Part shown: positions 1 through 7,580 of the stretch, in pieces
Position numbering within the stretch: position 1 is the first letter of the stretch
How the letters are laid out: each line of letters begins with the position of its first letter
NCBI GenBank assembly: GCA_947384195.1
Contig: CANDGE010000001.1
Span: 1-35,397 of the forward strand
Reading direction: 5' to 3'
DNA length: 35,397 nucleotides
Source: an uncultured Clostridia bacterium
GTDB lineage: Bacteria; Bacillota; Clostridia; Christensenellales; Pumilibacteraceae
Made by a program: the position numbers and the translations under genes
Notes under the pieces: generated by a model
Seen by the model: the letters and a program-made list of their open reading frames with translations, nothing else
What the model was told of the DNA's origin: nothing
The model's database searches: none

Positions 1-1
1 G

Positions 2-1714
2 GGATATAAGTCGCAAGCGACGGACTGTACGGAGCTTAAAACGCCGCGCTTGCCTGTGAAAACGGCGGTAAAGATAGGCTGTGCGAGTTTTAAGGCGCAC
101 CCGTTGCGGTTGTTTGCGACGCTGTTGCTTGCGACGCTCGCTTTCTCGCTCATGGGCATTTCTTTCGCGTCCGCATTCAACGGATATGCGGAAGTCGTTT
201 ACGGCGCGATGCTGTCCGACAATGCGGAATACAGCTCGATAGACAGGTATTTATTCGGCGGATCGAATACGGCGCCCGTCAAGCTTGCCGAAAAGGATAG
301 CGTCGACGGCGTTGTGGGCTTATCCATGGGCGTAGTGTCGGCGGACAGGATAGAGCTCGATGATTACGGCGACAACATTTACGACAGCGCGTTGCCGACG
401 GCGTTTGCCGAGCTGTCGCAAGAGCTTGCCGACGCTTGGGGTTTTGCTGTGACGGGACTGTTGCCGCAGACTCGCGACGAGCTGTGCGTTACCGCGTTTT
501 CGGCGGACATACTCAACAGACTTTTATACGCAAAGTCGAGCTATGCGGACATCATAGGGGAAGAGCTTACCGTCGGCGGTCGCGCTTATCGTATAGTAGG
601 CATAGTCGATACGCATTTCGATACGGCAAGCTTCGACGCGCTCAAACATACCTATACATACGGTGGGCTTGCCGAAAACTTTGCCGTGACATTGCAAACG
701 TCGCCGCACGGTCTTATGTTTGTAAGCGACATATCCGAATATACGGACGGCGCAATAGCCGTGAGCGGGTGCCGTATCGAGCTTGCGGGCGGCAACGTTC
801 CGCCGATGACCGTCGGCGCGATAGCAGACGGGTCGACCGAGCGCGAAACGTATATGCTCGGCGGGTCGAGCGACGGAAATATCGTTTCGATTAGATATAT
901 GCCCGAGCTTTTGCGAAGCGTCGAGTGCGACATAACGCTCGACGGTAAACGCTATTTCGATCTCGGCGCGTTGTTCGTCGAGCTGTGCGACGGCAATTTC
1001 GACGACGCACATATGGCAGACGTTTACGAAAAGTACAGGGACGAATACGACTTCCCGCGCGGGTTTGCCTGCGTGCTTACATCGGACGCGCTCGGAACTT
1101 CGTACGCGCTCGACGTGAACGGGTTTTTTATGGGCGACGACGACGCGCTCATAGCCGACGACGCATTGTACGGCGAAATCTACCGTTTGCTCGGCGGCGA
1201 GTTCGATGCGCTTATCGTCAAAAATTCGCCCGCCGTCAAAAAATTCATTTCGCGCGGGAAACACGGCTTGCGGCTCGACAATACGGCAGTGCGCGCGGTC
1301 GACGATCGCGCCGATACGATCGACGGGATAAAAAAGGCGTCGGGAGCGATCGCGGGCATTTTCGCGGTGTTCTCGGCGACGCTGCTTTTAAACTTTTTAT
1401 TGCAAAGCTTTTCCGACAAGCTTCGTACTCTCGGCATACTCAAAGCCAACGGTTGCGGCAGCGGCGGGCTTGCCAAGGTCTTGGCGACGGAGAGCGTCGC
1501 GGCGGGGCTCGTCGCGCTCGTGCTGTCGTGCGCTATAACGCCGATCGTCGGAACGATATTAAACGCGCATTTCGGCATAGCGTTTTTCGGCGCGTATCAT
1601 GCGGCTTTGCCCGTGACTGCTTTAACGCTTGTCGTTGTCGTCTGTTTGGCGTGTATCGTGCCCGCGGTCAAAACGTCGCGCATGACGGCGATGCGCGCAA
1701 TACGCGCGATATAG
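2..1714 (+). CDS. ABC transporter permease, FtsX/MacB-like, 5' end outside the window
   Basis: This is the membrane part of an ABC exporter of the FtsX/MacB type. The frame is open to the window edge with no stop upstream of the TTG at 50, so the gene almost surely begins outside. The residues before the first membrane segment (KTAVKIGCASFKAHPLRL) look like the joint seen in Firmicute proteins where an ATP-binding domain is fused ahead of an FtsX domain; the ATPase itself is not in view. Visible parts are one hydrophobic segment near the start (about bases 100-185), an extracytoplasmic domain of roughly 390 residues, then three C-terminal membrane segments (about bases 1340-1700), which is the classic FtsX order. 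Substrate unknown; family roles include lipoprotein, peptide or drug export and cell-wall signalling. The family is clear; the fusion to an ATPase is inference. Confidence 0.8.
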   Translation, partial: GYKSQATDCTELKTPRLPVKTAVKIGCASFKAHPLRLFATLLLATLAFSLMGISFASAFNGYAEVVYGAMLSDNAEYSSIDRYLFGGSNTAPVKLAEKDSVDGVVGLSMGVVSADRIELDDYGDNIYDSALPTAFAELSQELADAWGFAVTGLLPQTRDELCVTAFSADILNRLLYAKSSYADIIGEELTVGGRAYRIVGIVDTHFDTASFDALKHTYTYGGLAENFAVTLQTSPHGLMFVSDISEYTDGAIAVSGCRIELAGGNVPPMTVGAIADGSTERETYMLGGSSDGNIVSIRYMPELLRSVECDITLDGKRYFDLGALFVELCDGNFDDAHMADVYEKYRDEYDFPRGFACVLTSDALGTSYALDVNGFFMGDDDALIADDALYGEIYRLLGGEFDALIVKNSPAVKKFISRGKHGLRLDNTAVRAVDDRADTIDGIKKASGAIAGIFAVFSATLLLNFLLQSFSDKLRTLGILKANGCGSGGLAKVLATESVAAGLVALVLSCAITPIVGTILNAHFGIAFFGAYHAALPVTALTLVVVVCLACIVPAVKTSRMTAMRAIRAI

Positions 1715-1768
1715 CGCGGATATACGCGATACGGAATAAATAATTTGCGCGAAGGCTCGGCGCGCGGC

Positions 1769-1797
1769 TTTACATTTGTTTGATAATGGTGTACAAT
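1769..1797 (+). promoter_or_regulatory. Sigma-A promoter abutting the HGSNAT-like start codon
   Basis: TTTACA at 1769-1774, a 17-base spacer, and TACAAT at 1792-1797. Only six bases separate the -10 box from the ATG at 1804, so transcription should begin at or beside the A of the start codon. No ribosome site precedes that ATG. Confidence 0.7.
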
Positions 1798-1803
1798 GTT
1801 TAT

Positions 1804-2661
1804 ATGGACAAAGCTTGCGTCGATCCTATATTTCGCGATAAGCGCCGCCGAGTGTGGGAGCTCGATTTTTTGCGCGGCGTTGCTGTCATTGCAATGTGCT
1901 TCGACCACTTGATGTTCGATTTGGGCAGTTTTAAAAGTTGGTTTTCAAATTCACGCGATATAAACAATGCGTTTTTGCAAAGCTTATACGAGTTTGCGCG
2001 CGCATATTGGCATACTACCGAAACGTATGGATTTCGGTTTTGGGCGCACTATATTTTCGTGTTTTTATTCCTGTTTCTCGTCGGGACGAGCTGTGCGTTT
2101 TCGCGCGATAATACCAAGCGCGGCGCTATGCTCGGCGCGGTTTCGATCGTGTTTACGGGCGCGACGTTCGTGTTGCGCGAGTTCGGCATTATGCGGGACG
2201 GAATAGTATTCGGCATTTTGCAGTGTATAGCCATGAGCATACTTTGCGCGGCGGCTGTCGACGTGATTACTTCGTTTAACAAGTACGTCAACAAATACGC
2301 GCCGCTCGTTTTGGGCGTTACAATACTGTCGGTCGGGATAGGGTATAAATTTTGGAACATCATGTTTGCATACGATCGAGCGTTCGTCAACGATCACTTT
2401 TTGGGATACGTGCTCGGCACGCACGCTTACGGCGACGATTGGTTCGGGCTGTTCCCGTACGTCGGCATGGTGCTTATCGGCATGTATTGGGGCAAAGCCG
2501 CATATGCCGTCAGGCAGTCGCTCGCGCCGCGGCTCGGCGGAGCGTGGAACAAGCCGATCAACTTCGTCGGACGGCACGCGCTGTTGTTTTTTCTCGCGCA
2601 TCAAGTGGTTTTGGCGGGCGTGCTCGGCGTAGTGTGCTTGGCGGTAGGTTACAGGTTTTGA
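1804..2661 (+). CDS. DUF1624/HGSNAT-like multi-pass membrane protein
   Basis: A 285-residue membrane protein of the heparan-alpha-glucosaminide N-acetyltransferase-like catalytic family (DUF1624). The N-terminal signature RVWELDFLRGVAVIAMCFDH is the family hallmark: acidic residue, LRG, then a hydrophobic run and a histidine at the membrane edge. About seven or eight hydrophobic segments follow. Relatives move acyl groups across the membrane to acceptors outside, but the bacterial substrate is generally unknown. An in-frame TTG at 1780 gives a longer protein, but it lies inside the promoter spacer, so the ATG at 1804 is the better start. That ATG has no ribosome site and sits where transcription should begin, so the mRNA is probably leaderless. 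An acyl-CoA synthetase-like gene follows 54 bases downstream, which would fit an acyl-group theme, though this is only context. Confidence 0.78.
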   Translation: MDKACVDPIFRDKRRRVWELDFLRGVAVIAMCFDHLMFDLGSFKSWFSNSRDINNAFLQSLYEFARAYWHTTETYGFRFWAHYIFVFLFLFLVGTSCAFSRDNTKRGAMLGAVSIVFTGATFVLREFGIMRDGIVFGILQCIAMSILCAAAVDVITSFNKYVNKYAPLVLGVTILSVGIGYKFWNIMFAYDRAFVNDHFLGYVLGTHAYGDDWFGLFPYVGMVLIGMYWGKAAYAVRQSLAPRLGGAWNKPINFVGRHALLFFLAHQVVLAGVLGVVCLAVGYRF

Positions 2662-2715
2662 TCGTACGGGAAGAAATATTCGGTTGGATAATTACTTATT
2701 ACGCAAGGTGATTAT

Positions 2716-4305
2716 ATGTTGCTCTATCAAGCTTTAAAGGATCATTACAAAAAGGACGGCGGGAGCAAAGCGCTCCTGTATATGGGCAAGTCGTTTACGT
2801 ACGACGCATTGTTTCGCGGTATCGACGATGCGGCGGCGCGGCTTTCTTCGGCGGTAAAAGCGGGCGACGTCGTTACGATATGTATGCCAAACACGCCCGA
2901 GTGCGTGTATTGCTTTTACGCGCTCAACAGGCTGGGCGCGATCGCGCACATGGTGCACCCGCTCGCGCCGCTCAATCAGCTTAAAAAGTTTATGGCGGCG
3001 GCAAAGTCCAAGCTGCTCGTCACGTTGTCGATCAATCTCGAAAAATACGCGCCGCTCGCCGCAGAGTATCCTATTGTATCGGTGCACCCCGCGCGCTCGC
3101 TCAACGGGTTTTTGCGGTTTGCGTTCGACATAAAGGTAAAGCCGTATAAGGGCGATAAGACGGGCATGACCGATTACGACGCGCTCCGAGCAGATGCGTT
3201 GCCGCCCGAGCCGTCGCGCGACGGCGGAACGACGGGCGTTTATCTGCACAGCGGCGGAACGGGCGGCGAGCCCAAGATAATAGAGCTGTCCGACGATCAA
3301 ATAAACGCGCTTGCGTTTCGCGGGCTGAAAGCGCTCGATACGGACGACGCGCGCGGCATGTATATGCTGGGCGCGTTGCCGATGTTTCACGGATTCGGGC
3401 TTACGATGTGCATACACGCGACGCTCGTTTACGGCGGGGTGAGCGTGCTCATGCCCAAATTCGATCCCAAGACGACGGTCAAGCTGTTAAAGCGCAATAA
3501 TATGCACTTTATGATAGGCGTGCCCAATCTTTTTCGCGCGTTGCTCAAAACCAAAGGATTCGACGGCGCCGCGCTCAAAAACCTGTACGTCGGGTTTGTC
3601 GGCGGCGATTGCGCACCGCAGGAGCTTTTGGACGAGTTCAACGGCAGGCTGGAACGCGTCGGCGCGCGAGCGCGGCTTTTCGAGGGTTACGGTTTGACCG
3701 AAACGGTGACCGTTTGCGCGGTCAACAATTACTCGCACAACCGCCGCGGTTCGATGGGTTATATGCTGGACGGACTGGACGCGATAGTCGTGGCGCCCGA
3801 TGGAACGGAGCCGCTCGCCGCCGGCGAAAAGGGCGAGATAGCGGTGGCGGGCGATACCGTTATGATCGGGTATTTGGATAACCCCGACGAGAACGCGCGC
3901 GTGTTTTTTACGCGCGGCGGCAAGCGTTACGTTCGCACCGGCGATTTCGGGTACATGGACGCCGACGGATATTTGTACTTTATTCAGAGGTTGAAGCGTA
4001 TTATCAAGATATCGGGGATAAGCGTGTATCCGAAAGAGATCGAAGAGTCCGCTATGGAAATAGACGGGGTGACGGGCGCGAGCGCCGTCGAGTATAAGGA
4101 TAACGGCAAGACCAAGATCGCGTTGTATCTTACGGGTGCGCCGCAGGACGAAAACAGCGTCAGGCGCAAGATAGAAAACGACTTGTCGCGTTACGCCGTG
4201 CCCGCGATAGTGGAGGTTTTGGACGCACTGCCCGTAACGCCCGTTATGAAGATAGATACACGCGCGCTGACGGCGCGGGCGGAGAATGCGACGCGCAACG
4301 CTTAG
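2716..4305 (+). CDS. AMP-dependent acyl-CoA synthetase/ligase
   Basis: A 529-residue class I adenylate-forming enzyme. It would activate a carboxylic acid with ATP to an acyl-adenylate and pass it to CoA or another thiol. The phosphate-binding loop is HSGGTGGEPK (near bases 3246-3275), a variant of TSGTTGxPK. GYGLTET follows near 3686, the RTGDFGYMDADGYLYF hinge motif near 3935-3990, and KRIIKISGISVYPKEIEE after it. A lysine in the final segment (VTPVMKIDTRAL) is in the position of the catalytic C-terminal lysine. The length is normal for the family. The ATG at 2716 follows a modest AAGGTG site. The gene lies between the HGSNAT-like gene and the MBL hydrolase, both close and in the same direction. 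The acid cannot be inferred. Confidence 0.88.
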   Translation: MLLYQALKDHYKKDGGSKALLYMGKSFTYDALFRGIDDAAARLSSAVKAGDVVTICMPNTPECVYCFYALNRLGAIAHMVHPLAPLNQLKKFMAAAKSKLLVTLSINLEKYAPLAAEYPIVSVHPARSLNGFLRFAFDIKVKPYKGDKTGMTDYDALRADALPPEPSRDGGTTGVYLHSGGTGGEPKIIELSDDQINALAFRGLKALDTDDARGMYMLGALPMFHGFGLTMCIHATLVYGGVSVLMPKFDPKTTVKLLKRNNMHFMIGVPNLFRALLKTKGFDGAALKNLYVGFVGGDCAPQELLDEFNGRLERVGARARLFEGYGLTETVTVCAVNNYSHNRRGSMGYMLDGLDAIVVAPDGTEPLAAGEKGEIAVAGDTVMIGYLDNPDENARVFFTRGGKRYVRTGDFGYMDADGYLYFIQRLKRIIKISGISVYPKEIEESAMEIDGVTGASAVEYKDNGKTKIALYLTGAPQDENSVRRKIENDLSRYAVPAIVEVLDALPVTPVMKIDTRALTARAENATRNA

Positions 4306-4334
4306 CGCGCGTCGAGTATCGACAGGGAGGTAAT

Positions 4335-5177
4335 ATGCGGATAAAGTTTTTGGGCACGGCGGCGGCGGAAGGCGTGCCTGCGGTGTTTTGCAATTGTCCT
4401 ACGTGCGTAAATGCGCGCGCCAAGGGCGGAAAGGATATACGGACGCGCAGTCAGATATTGATCGACGACGATACGCTGTTCGATTTCCCGATGGATACGT
4501 ATATGCACACGCTCGTACATAATTTCGATCTTTCGGCGGTCAAGCGCGTGCTTATAACGCACTCGCACATGGATCACTGCTATCCGCAGGAGCTGTGTAT
4601 GCGCGGCGCGCCGTTCGCAAAAAACATGACCGAGCCGAGCATTGCGGTGTACTGCAATGCGACCGTGCGCGATATGATACTCGGCGATACCGGCAGGGAG
4701 ATACGTCCCGAGATAGCGTCGACCGTCAAGATAAAAACGTTGCACCCGTTCGACGACGTTACGAGCGACGGTATGCGCATTATCGCGTTGCCCGCGCGGC
4801 ACACCAAGGGCGAGGAGTGCCTGGTGTATTACGTCGAGCGCGGCGGCGTCGGCGCATTGTTTCTAAACGATACCGGACGGTTGGACGGACAGGTTTATTC
4901 GCGGCTGAAAGCTATGGGCGCAAGTGTGAAGTTCGCGGCGCTCGACTGTACGTACGGCACGGGCAGCGGCACGTCGGGCAGGCATATGGGCTTGGGCGAC
5001 GTTGCGGAGCAGGTCGGGCTGATCCGCGATGCGGGACTTTTCGCGCGCGACCCGATAATTTATGCGACGCATTTTTCGCATAATACCGATCTCGATTTCG
5101 ACGGTATGCGGGAGAAAGCCGCCGAGCTCGGTATACTCGTTGCGTACGACGGCTGTACGGTAGACGTAAACGCTTGA
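4335..5177 (+). CDS. Metallo-beta-lactamase-fold hydrolase, PhnP-like
   Basis: A 280-residue MBL-fold metal-dependent hydrolase. The opening MRIKFLGTAAAEGVPAVFCNC and the CPTC pair resemble PhnP and related phosphodiesterases, which often bind a structural zinc near the N terminus. The metal motif THSHMDH (HxHxDH) lies near bases 4557-4577, a later ligand histidine is in ALPARHTKGEE near 4800, and a further aspartate is in FLNDTGR near 4870. The C-terminal YATHFSHN motif near 5062 supplies the last histidines. The start has a strong GGGAGG site. It begins 29 bases after the synthetase and is probably co-transcribed. The specific substrate is unknown; PhnP itself cleaves cyclic phosphoribosyl phosphate, but no phn genes are near. 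Confidence 0.82.
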   Translation: MRIKFLGTAAAEGVPAVFCNCPTCVNARAKGGKDIRTRSQILIDDDTLFDFPMDTYMHTLVHNFDLSAVKRVLITHSHMDHCYPQELCMRGAPFAKNMTEPSIAVYCNATVRDMILGDTGREIRPEIASTVKIKTLHPFDDVTSDGMRIIALPARHTKGEECLVYYVERGGVGALFLNDTGRLDGQVYSRLKAMGASVKFAALDCTYGTGSGTSGRHMGLGDVAEQVGLIRDAGLFARDPIIYATHFSHNTDLDFDGMREKAAELGILVAYDGCTVDVNA

Positions 5178-5202
5178 CAATCCGAGAGATATATAATATA
5201 AT
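5174..5202 (+). promoter_or_regulatory. Consensus sigma-A promoter for the TM1266-like gene
   Basis: TTGACA at 5174-5179, a 17-base spacer, and TATAAT at 5197-5202: a perfect consensus. The -35 box overlaps the stop codon of the preceding hydrolase gene. Transcription should begin near 5209, leaving a leader of about 128 bases before the start codon at 5337. Confidence 0.85.
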
Positions 5203-5208
5203 GATACT

Positions 5209-5336
5209 GTTCTGAACCGAAAGGATATCTGACGGCAAAGACGGCAAAATACGATCTTATGCGCCGCGCGCTTGCGGTGCGAATGTTTATATTTGTCGTG
5301 ACGTCGCTTTCGGTTCGATATCGGAGGCGATTTTTT
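5209..5336 (+). promoter_or_regulatory. Long structured leader of the TM1266-like gene
   Basis: A leader of about 128 bases between a consensus promoter and a gene of only 83 codons. It holds a tandem 9-base repeat (GACGGCAAA at 5231-5239 and 5240-5248) and a 7-bp hairpin (5261-5267 with 5274-5280, one wobble pair). I could not match it to a riboswitch class I know. An in-frame ATG at 5259 falls inside this hairpin and lacks a ribosome site, so I treat the stretch as untranslated. Confidence 0.4.
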
Positions 5337-5588
5337 ATGAGCGACGAAAACAGGATAGCGGTATTGGGTATACTGATATCGAACGTCGACAGCGTGGAAA
5401 AGGTAAACGCCGTTTTGCACGAGCAAAGCGCGTGCATACGCGGGCGCATGGGCTTGCCGCTTCGCGATCGCGGACTCAACGCCGTCACGCTCGTGCTTGA
5501 CGCGCCCGTCAACGAGATAAACGCGTTGACAGGCAAACTCGGCGCGATCGTCGGCGTATCCGCCAAAGCGCTGTTCGCAAAAAACTGA
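5337..5588 (+). CDS. TM1266-family iron-only hydrogenase system regulator
   Basis: A small ACT/NikR-C-like protein of 83 residues. The pattern RIAVLGILISNVDSVEKVN, then HEQSACIRGRMGLPLRDRG, VTLVLDAPVNEINALTGKLG and a closing GVSAKA matches the TM1266 family, whose members are annotated as iron-only hydrogenase system regulators and are found near [FeFe] hydrogenase maturation genes. It has no DNA-binding domain of its own. The frame opens earlier (5259), but GGAGG at 5323-5327 sits ten bases before the ATG at 5337 and the family normally starts there. No hydrogenase gene is in this window, so the gene stands alone. The family is assigned with good confidence; its regulatory mechanism is not known to me. 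Confidence 0.82.
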   Translation: MSDENRIAVLGILISNVDSVEKVNAVLHEQSACIRGRMGLPLRDRGLNAVTLVLDAPVNEINALTGKLGAIVGVSAKALFAKN

Positions 5589-5717
5589 AATAAGATCCTA
5601 AATAATTGTCGATAAATATGCGATCGACCGCTACGCTTTAAAAACAGCCTGCGGCCGACTGCGTGCATAGGATAAACAACAATAAAAATACTTCGCTTTT
5701 TGTAAAGGAGATAAATC

Positions 5718-6716
5718 ATGAAAAAGCTTTTAAGCAAGATCTCGGTCGTATTTGCGTCGGTCGCGCTCGCGCTGTCTATGGCGGCTTGCGGCGGGAACGA
5801 CAAAACGACGGTGCGGGTATATATGCCCGACGGCGCGCCGGCGATCGCGCTTGCGCAACTGATGTACGACGGCGTGGACAACACCGAATTCACCGTAGTA
5901 CAAGCGTCGACTATCGCCGCGAGAGTGAGCACGGGCGCGGCGGACCTTGCGATAATGCCCGTCAATGCGGCGGCGACGCTGTACAACAAGGGCACGGACA
6001 TAGTCATGCTCACAGTCAATACGCACGGCAATTTGTACATTGTCGGCGACGGCGACGAAATAGAACTTTCCGGTCTAGTCGGCAAGCGGTTGGGCGTTAT
6101 AGGTATAGGCAACGTGCCGGATCAAGTGTTGCGTATGCTTTTGGACAAAGCGGGCATCGAGTTCGAGATCTCCGAAAGCGCCGTTGCGGGCAAAGTGGCT
6201 TTGAGATACGCGGCGGACGGCAGCGAGCTTATGCCGCTTTTGAAGGCGGGCAAGGTCGATTACGCGTTGCTCGCCGAGCCTGCGGTGACTACCGCTACCG
6301 CTCCCGACGGCAATCTTAAAAAATCGGTCGTGCTCGACGTTCAGCAGGAGTGGTTCGACAGGTTCGAGTTTGAATATCCGCAAGCGTGCTTGGTCGTGCG
6401 CGGCGAGTTTTTGGACGACGACAAAGCGTATGTAGACGCGTTTTTGGAAAAGCTCGTCGCATCCGACGGATGGGCGGAGAGCAATACCGACAAAACGCTC
6501 GAAACGATCAAAGCGCATATGGAAAGCGGTACGCAGTCGACGTTGACGACCTTCAATGCTACTACGGTGGAGAATTGCAATATACGCACCGATAAAGCCG
6601 ATACCGTTAAACGCGAGTGCGACGAATACTTCGGGCTGTTGACAAAGCTCGAAACGGGCGTGGGTTCGTTTGCGCTCGATAAAGCGCCCGACGCGGAATT
6701 CTATTATCAGGCGTAA
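5718..6716 (+). CDS. ABC transporter substrate-binding lipoprotein, SsuA/TauA/ThiY type
   Basis: A 332-residue periplasmic-binding-protein-like lipoprotein. A signal peptide runs to a lipobox (MAAC, cysteine 24), followed by a G/N linker. The mature part begins with a TTVRVYMPDGAPAIALAQLM strand, then VVQASTIAARVSTGAADLAIMP, typical of NMT1/SsuA-like proteins that capture small organic molecules (sulfonates, thiamine precursors, nitrate and similar). The start ATG has a strong AAAGGAG site eight bases before it. It ends TAATG-style against the permease gene, so the two are translationally coupled. The ligand is not deducible. The 129-base gap before it shows no promoter I trust. Confidence 0.85.
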   Translation: MKKLLSKISVVFASVALALSMAACGGNDKTTVRVYMPDGAPAIALAQLMYDGVDNTEFTVVQASTIAARVSTGAADLAIMPVNAAATLYNKGTDIVMLTVNTHGNLYIVGDGDEIELSGLVGKRLGVIGIGNVPDQVLRMLLDKAGIEFEISESAVAGKVALRYAADGSELMPLLKAGKVDYALLAEPAVTTATAPDGNLKKSVVLDVQQEWFDRFEFEYPQACLVVRGEFLDDDKAYVDAFLEKLVASDGWAESNTDKTLETIKAHMESGTQSTLTTFNATTVENCNIRTDKADTVKRECDEYFGLLTKLETGVGSFALDKAPDAEFYYQA

Positions 6717-7480
6717 TGTCGGGTGCGGTAAAACGCATATCCGTCGACGCGGCGTATATCGTCGCGATCGTCGGCATAACGCTCGCCGTGTGGGCGGTGA
6801 GCGCGGCGGCGGTCGATTCCGAATTCGTATTGCCGAGCATAGGCGCGACTTTCGATGCGCTGGGCGACGTGTTGCGCTACGGCGTGTTTTGGTCGGGGCT
6901 TTGCGGCACGCTGTTGCGCAGTCTTATAGGCTTTGCGATCTCGTTTTTGCTGTTTGCCGCGGCTTTTGCGTTGTCGACTGCGTCGACGCATTTCGCGCGC
7001 TTTATCGATCCCGTCGTATCGGCGTTGCGATCGCTCCCCGCCGTTGCGGTAACGCTCATACTGGTGATCGCCGTGGGCGGATACGGCGCGCCCGTCGTTT
7101 TGGGCGTGCTCGTCATCATGCCTATAATGTATTCTGCGGCGCGCGCGCGAGTTGCGACTGTGCCCAAAGAGCTCGGCGAGCTGTGCAGACTGTGGGGCGC
7201 GTCTAAGTATATGACTTTTAAGGCGTTATGGTTTCCGTGTCTTGCGAACGGCTTGCCCGAAATAATGTCGACGGCTTTTTCGTATAATATAAAGGCGGTC
7301 GTCGGCGCGGAGATCCTCGCACAGACCGCGGGGAGCTTGGGTATGCTCATGAAGATCGCGCAAAGCAATCTCCAAACGCCTATGCTCGTGGCGTACGTCG
7401 TGGCGGCGGTCGTTGTGTCGGTGGTCGCGGAAAAATTGGTGCGCGTGACCATGCGCGTCGTTTTGAAAAGATTCGATTGA
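6716..7480 (+). CDS. ABC transporter permease, SsuC/TauC type
   Basis: A 254-residue membrane permease of the binding-protein-dependent family. About six hydrophobic segments are visible. The EAA loop that contacts the ATPase lies near bases 7165-7270 (ELGELCRLWGASKY, then FPCLANGLPEIM), with the conserved GA and P-x-x-P spacing. The NIKAVVGAEILA segment that follows is typical of SsuC/TauC. Its ATG overlaps the lipoprotein gene's TAA by one base. Family transporters need an ATP-binding subunit, yet no such gene is adjacent: upstream is the TM1266-like gene and downstream a P-type ATPase. The ATPase must be encoded elsewhere, be shared, or have been lost. Confidence 0.86.
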   Translation: MSGAVKRISVDAAYIVAIVGITLAVWAVSAAAVDSEFVLPSIGATFDALGDVLRYGVFWSGLCGTLLRSLIGFAISFLLFAAAFALSTASTHFARFIDPVVSALRSLPAVAVTLILVIAVGGYGAPVVLGVLVIMPIMYSAARARVATVPKELGELCRLWGASKYMTFKALWFPCLANGLPEIMSTAFSYNIKAVVGAEILAQTAGSLGMLMKIAQSNLQTPMLVAYVVAAVVVSVVAEKLVRVTMRVVLKRFD

Positions 7481-7543
7481 AACGTCGAATAGAGATGGTC
7501 GCGATCAAAGAAGGCGAAATCGAAAATTATTGAATTTGCGGTG

Positions 7544-7571
7544 TTGACAAATTTTTATAATGTGCTATAAT
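7544..7571 (+). promoter_or_regulatory. Sigma-A promoter abutting the CtpE-like start codon
   Basis: TTGACA at 7544-7549, a 16-base spacer, and TATAAT at 7566-7571. Nine bases separate the -10 box from the ATG at 7581, so the mRNA should start within about three bases of the start codon. No ribosome site lies between. Confidence 0.8.
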
Positions 7572-7580
7572 GATTGTATC

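Noticed and set aside
1780..1803. An upstream TTG start for the HGSNAT-like gene
   Set aside because: It lies in the spacer of a good promoter, so it would not be in the mRNA.
5589..5717. A TPP-type riboswitch before the binding-lipoprotein gene
   Set aside because: The CUGAGA and ACCUGA core motifs are absent.
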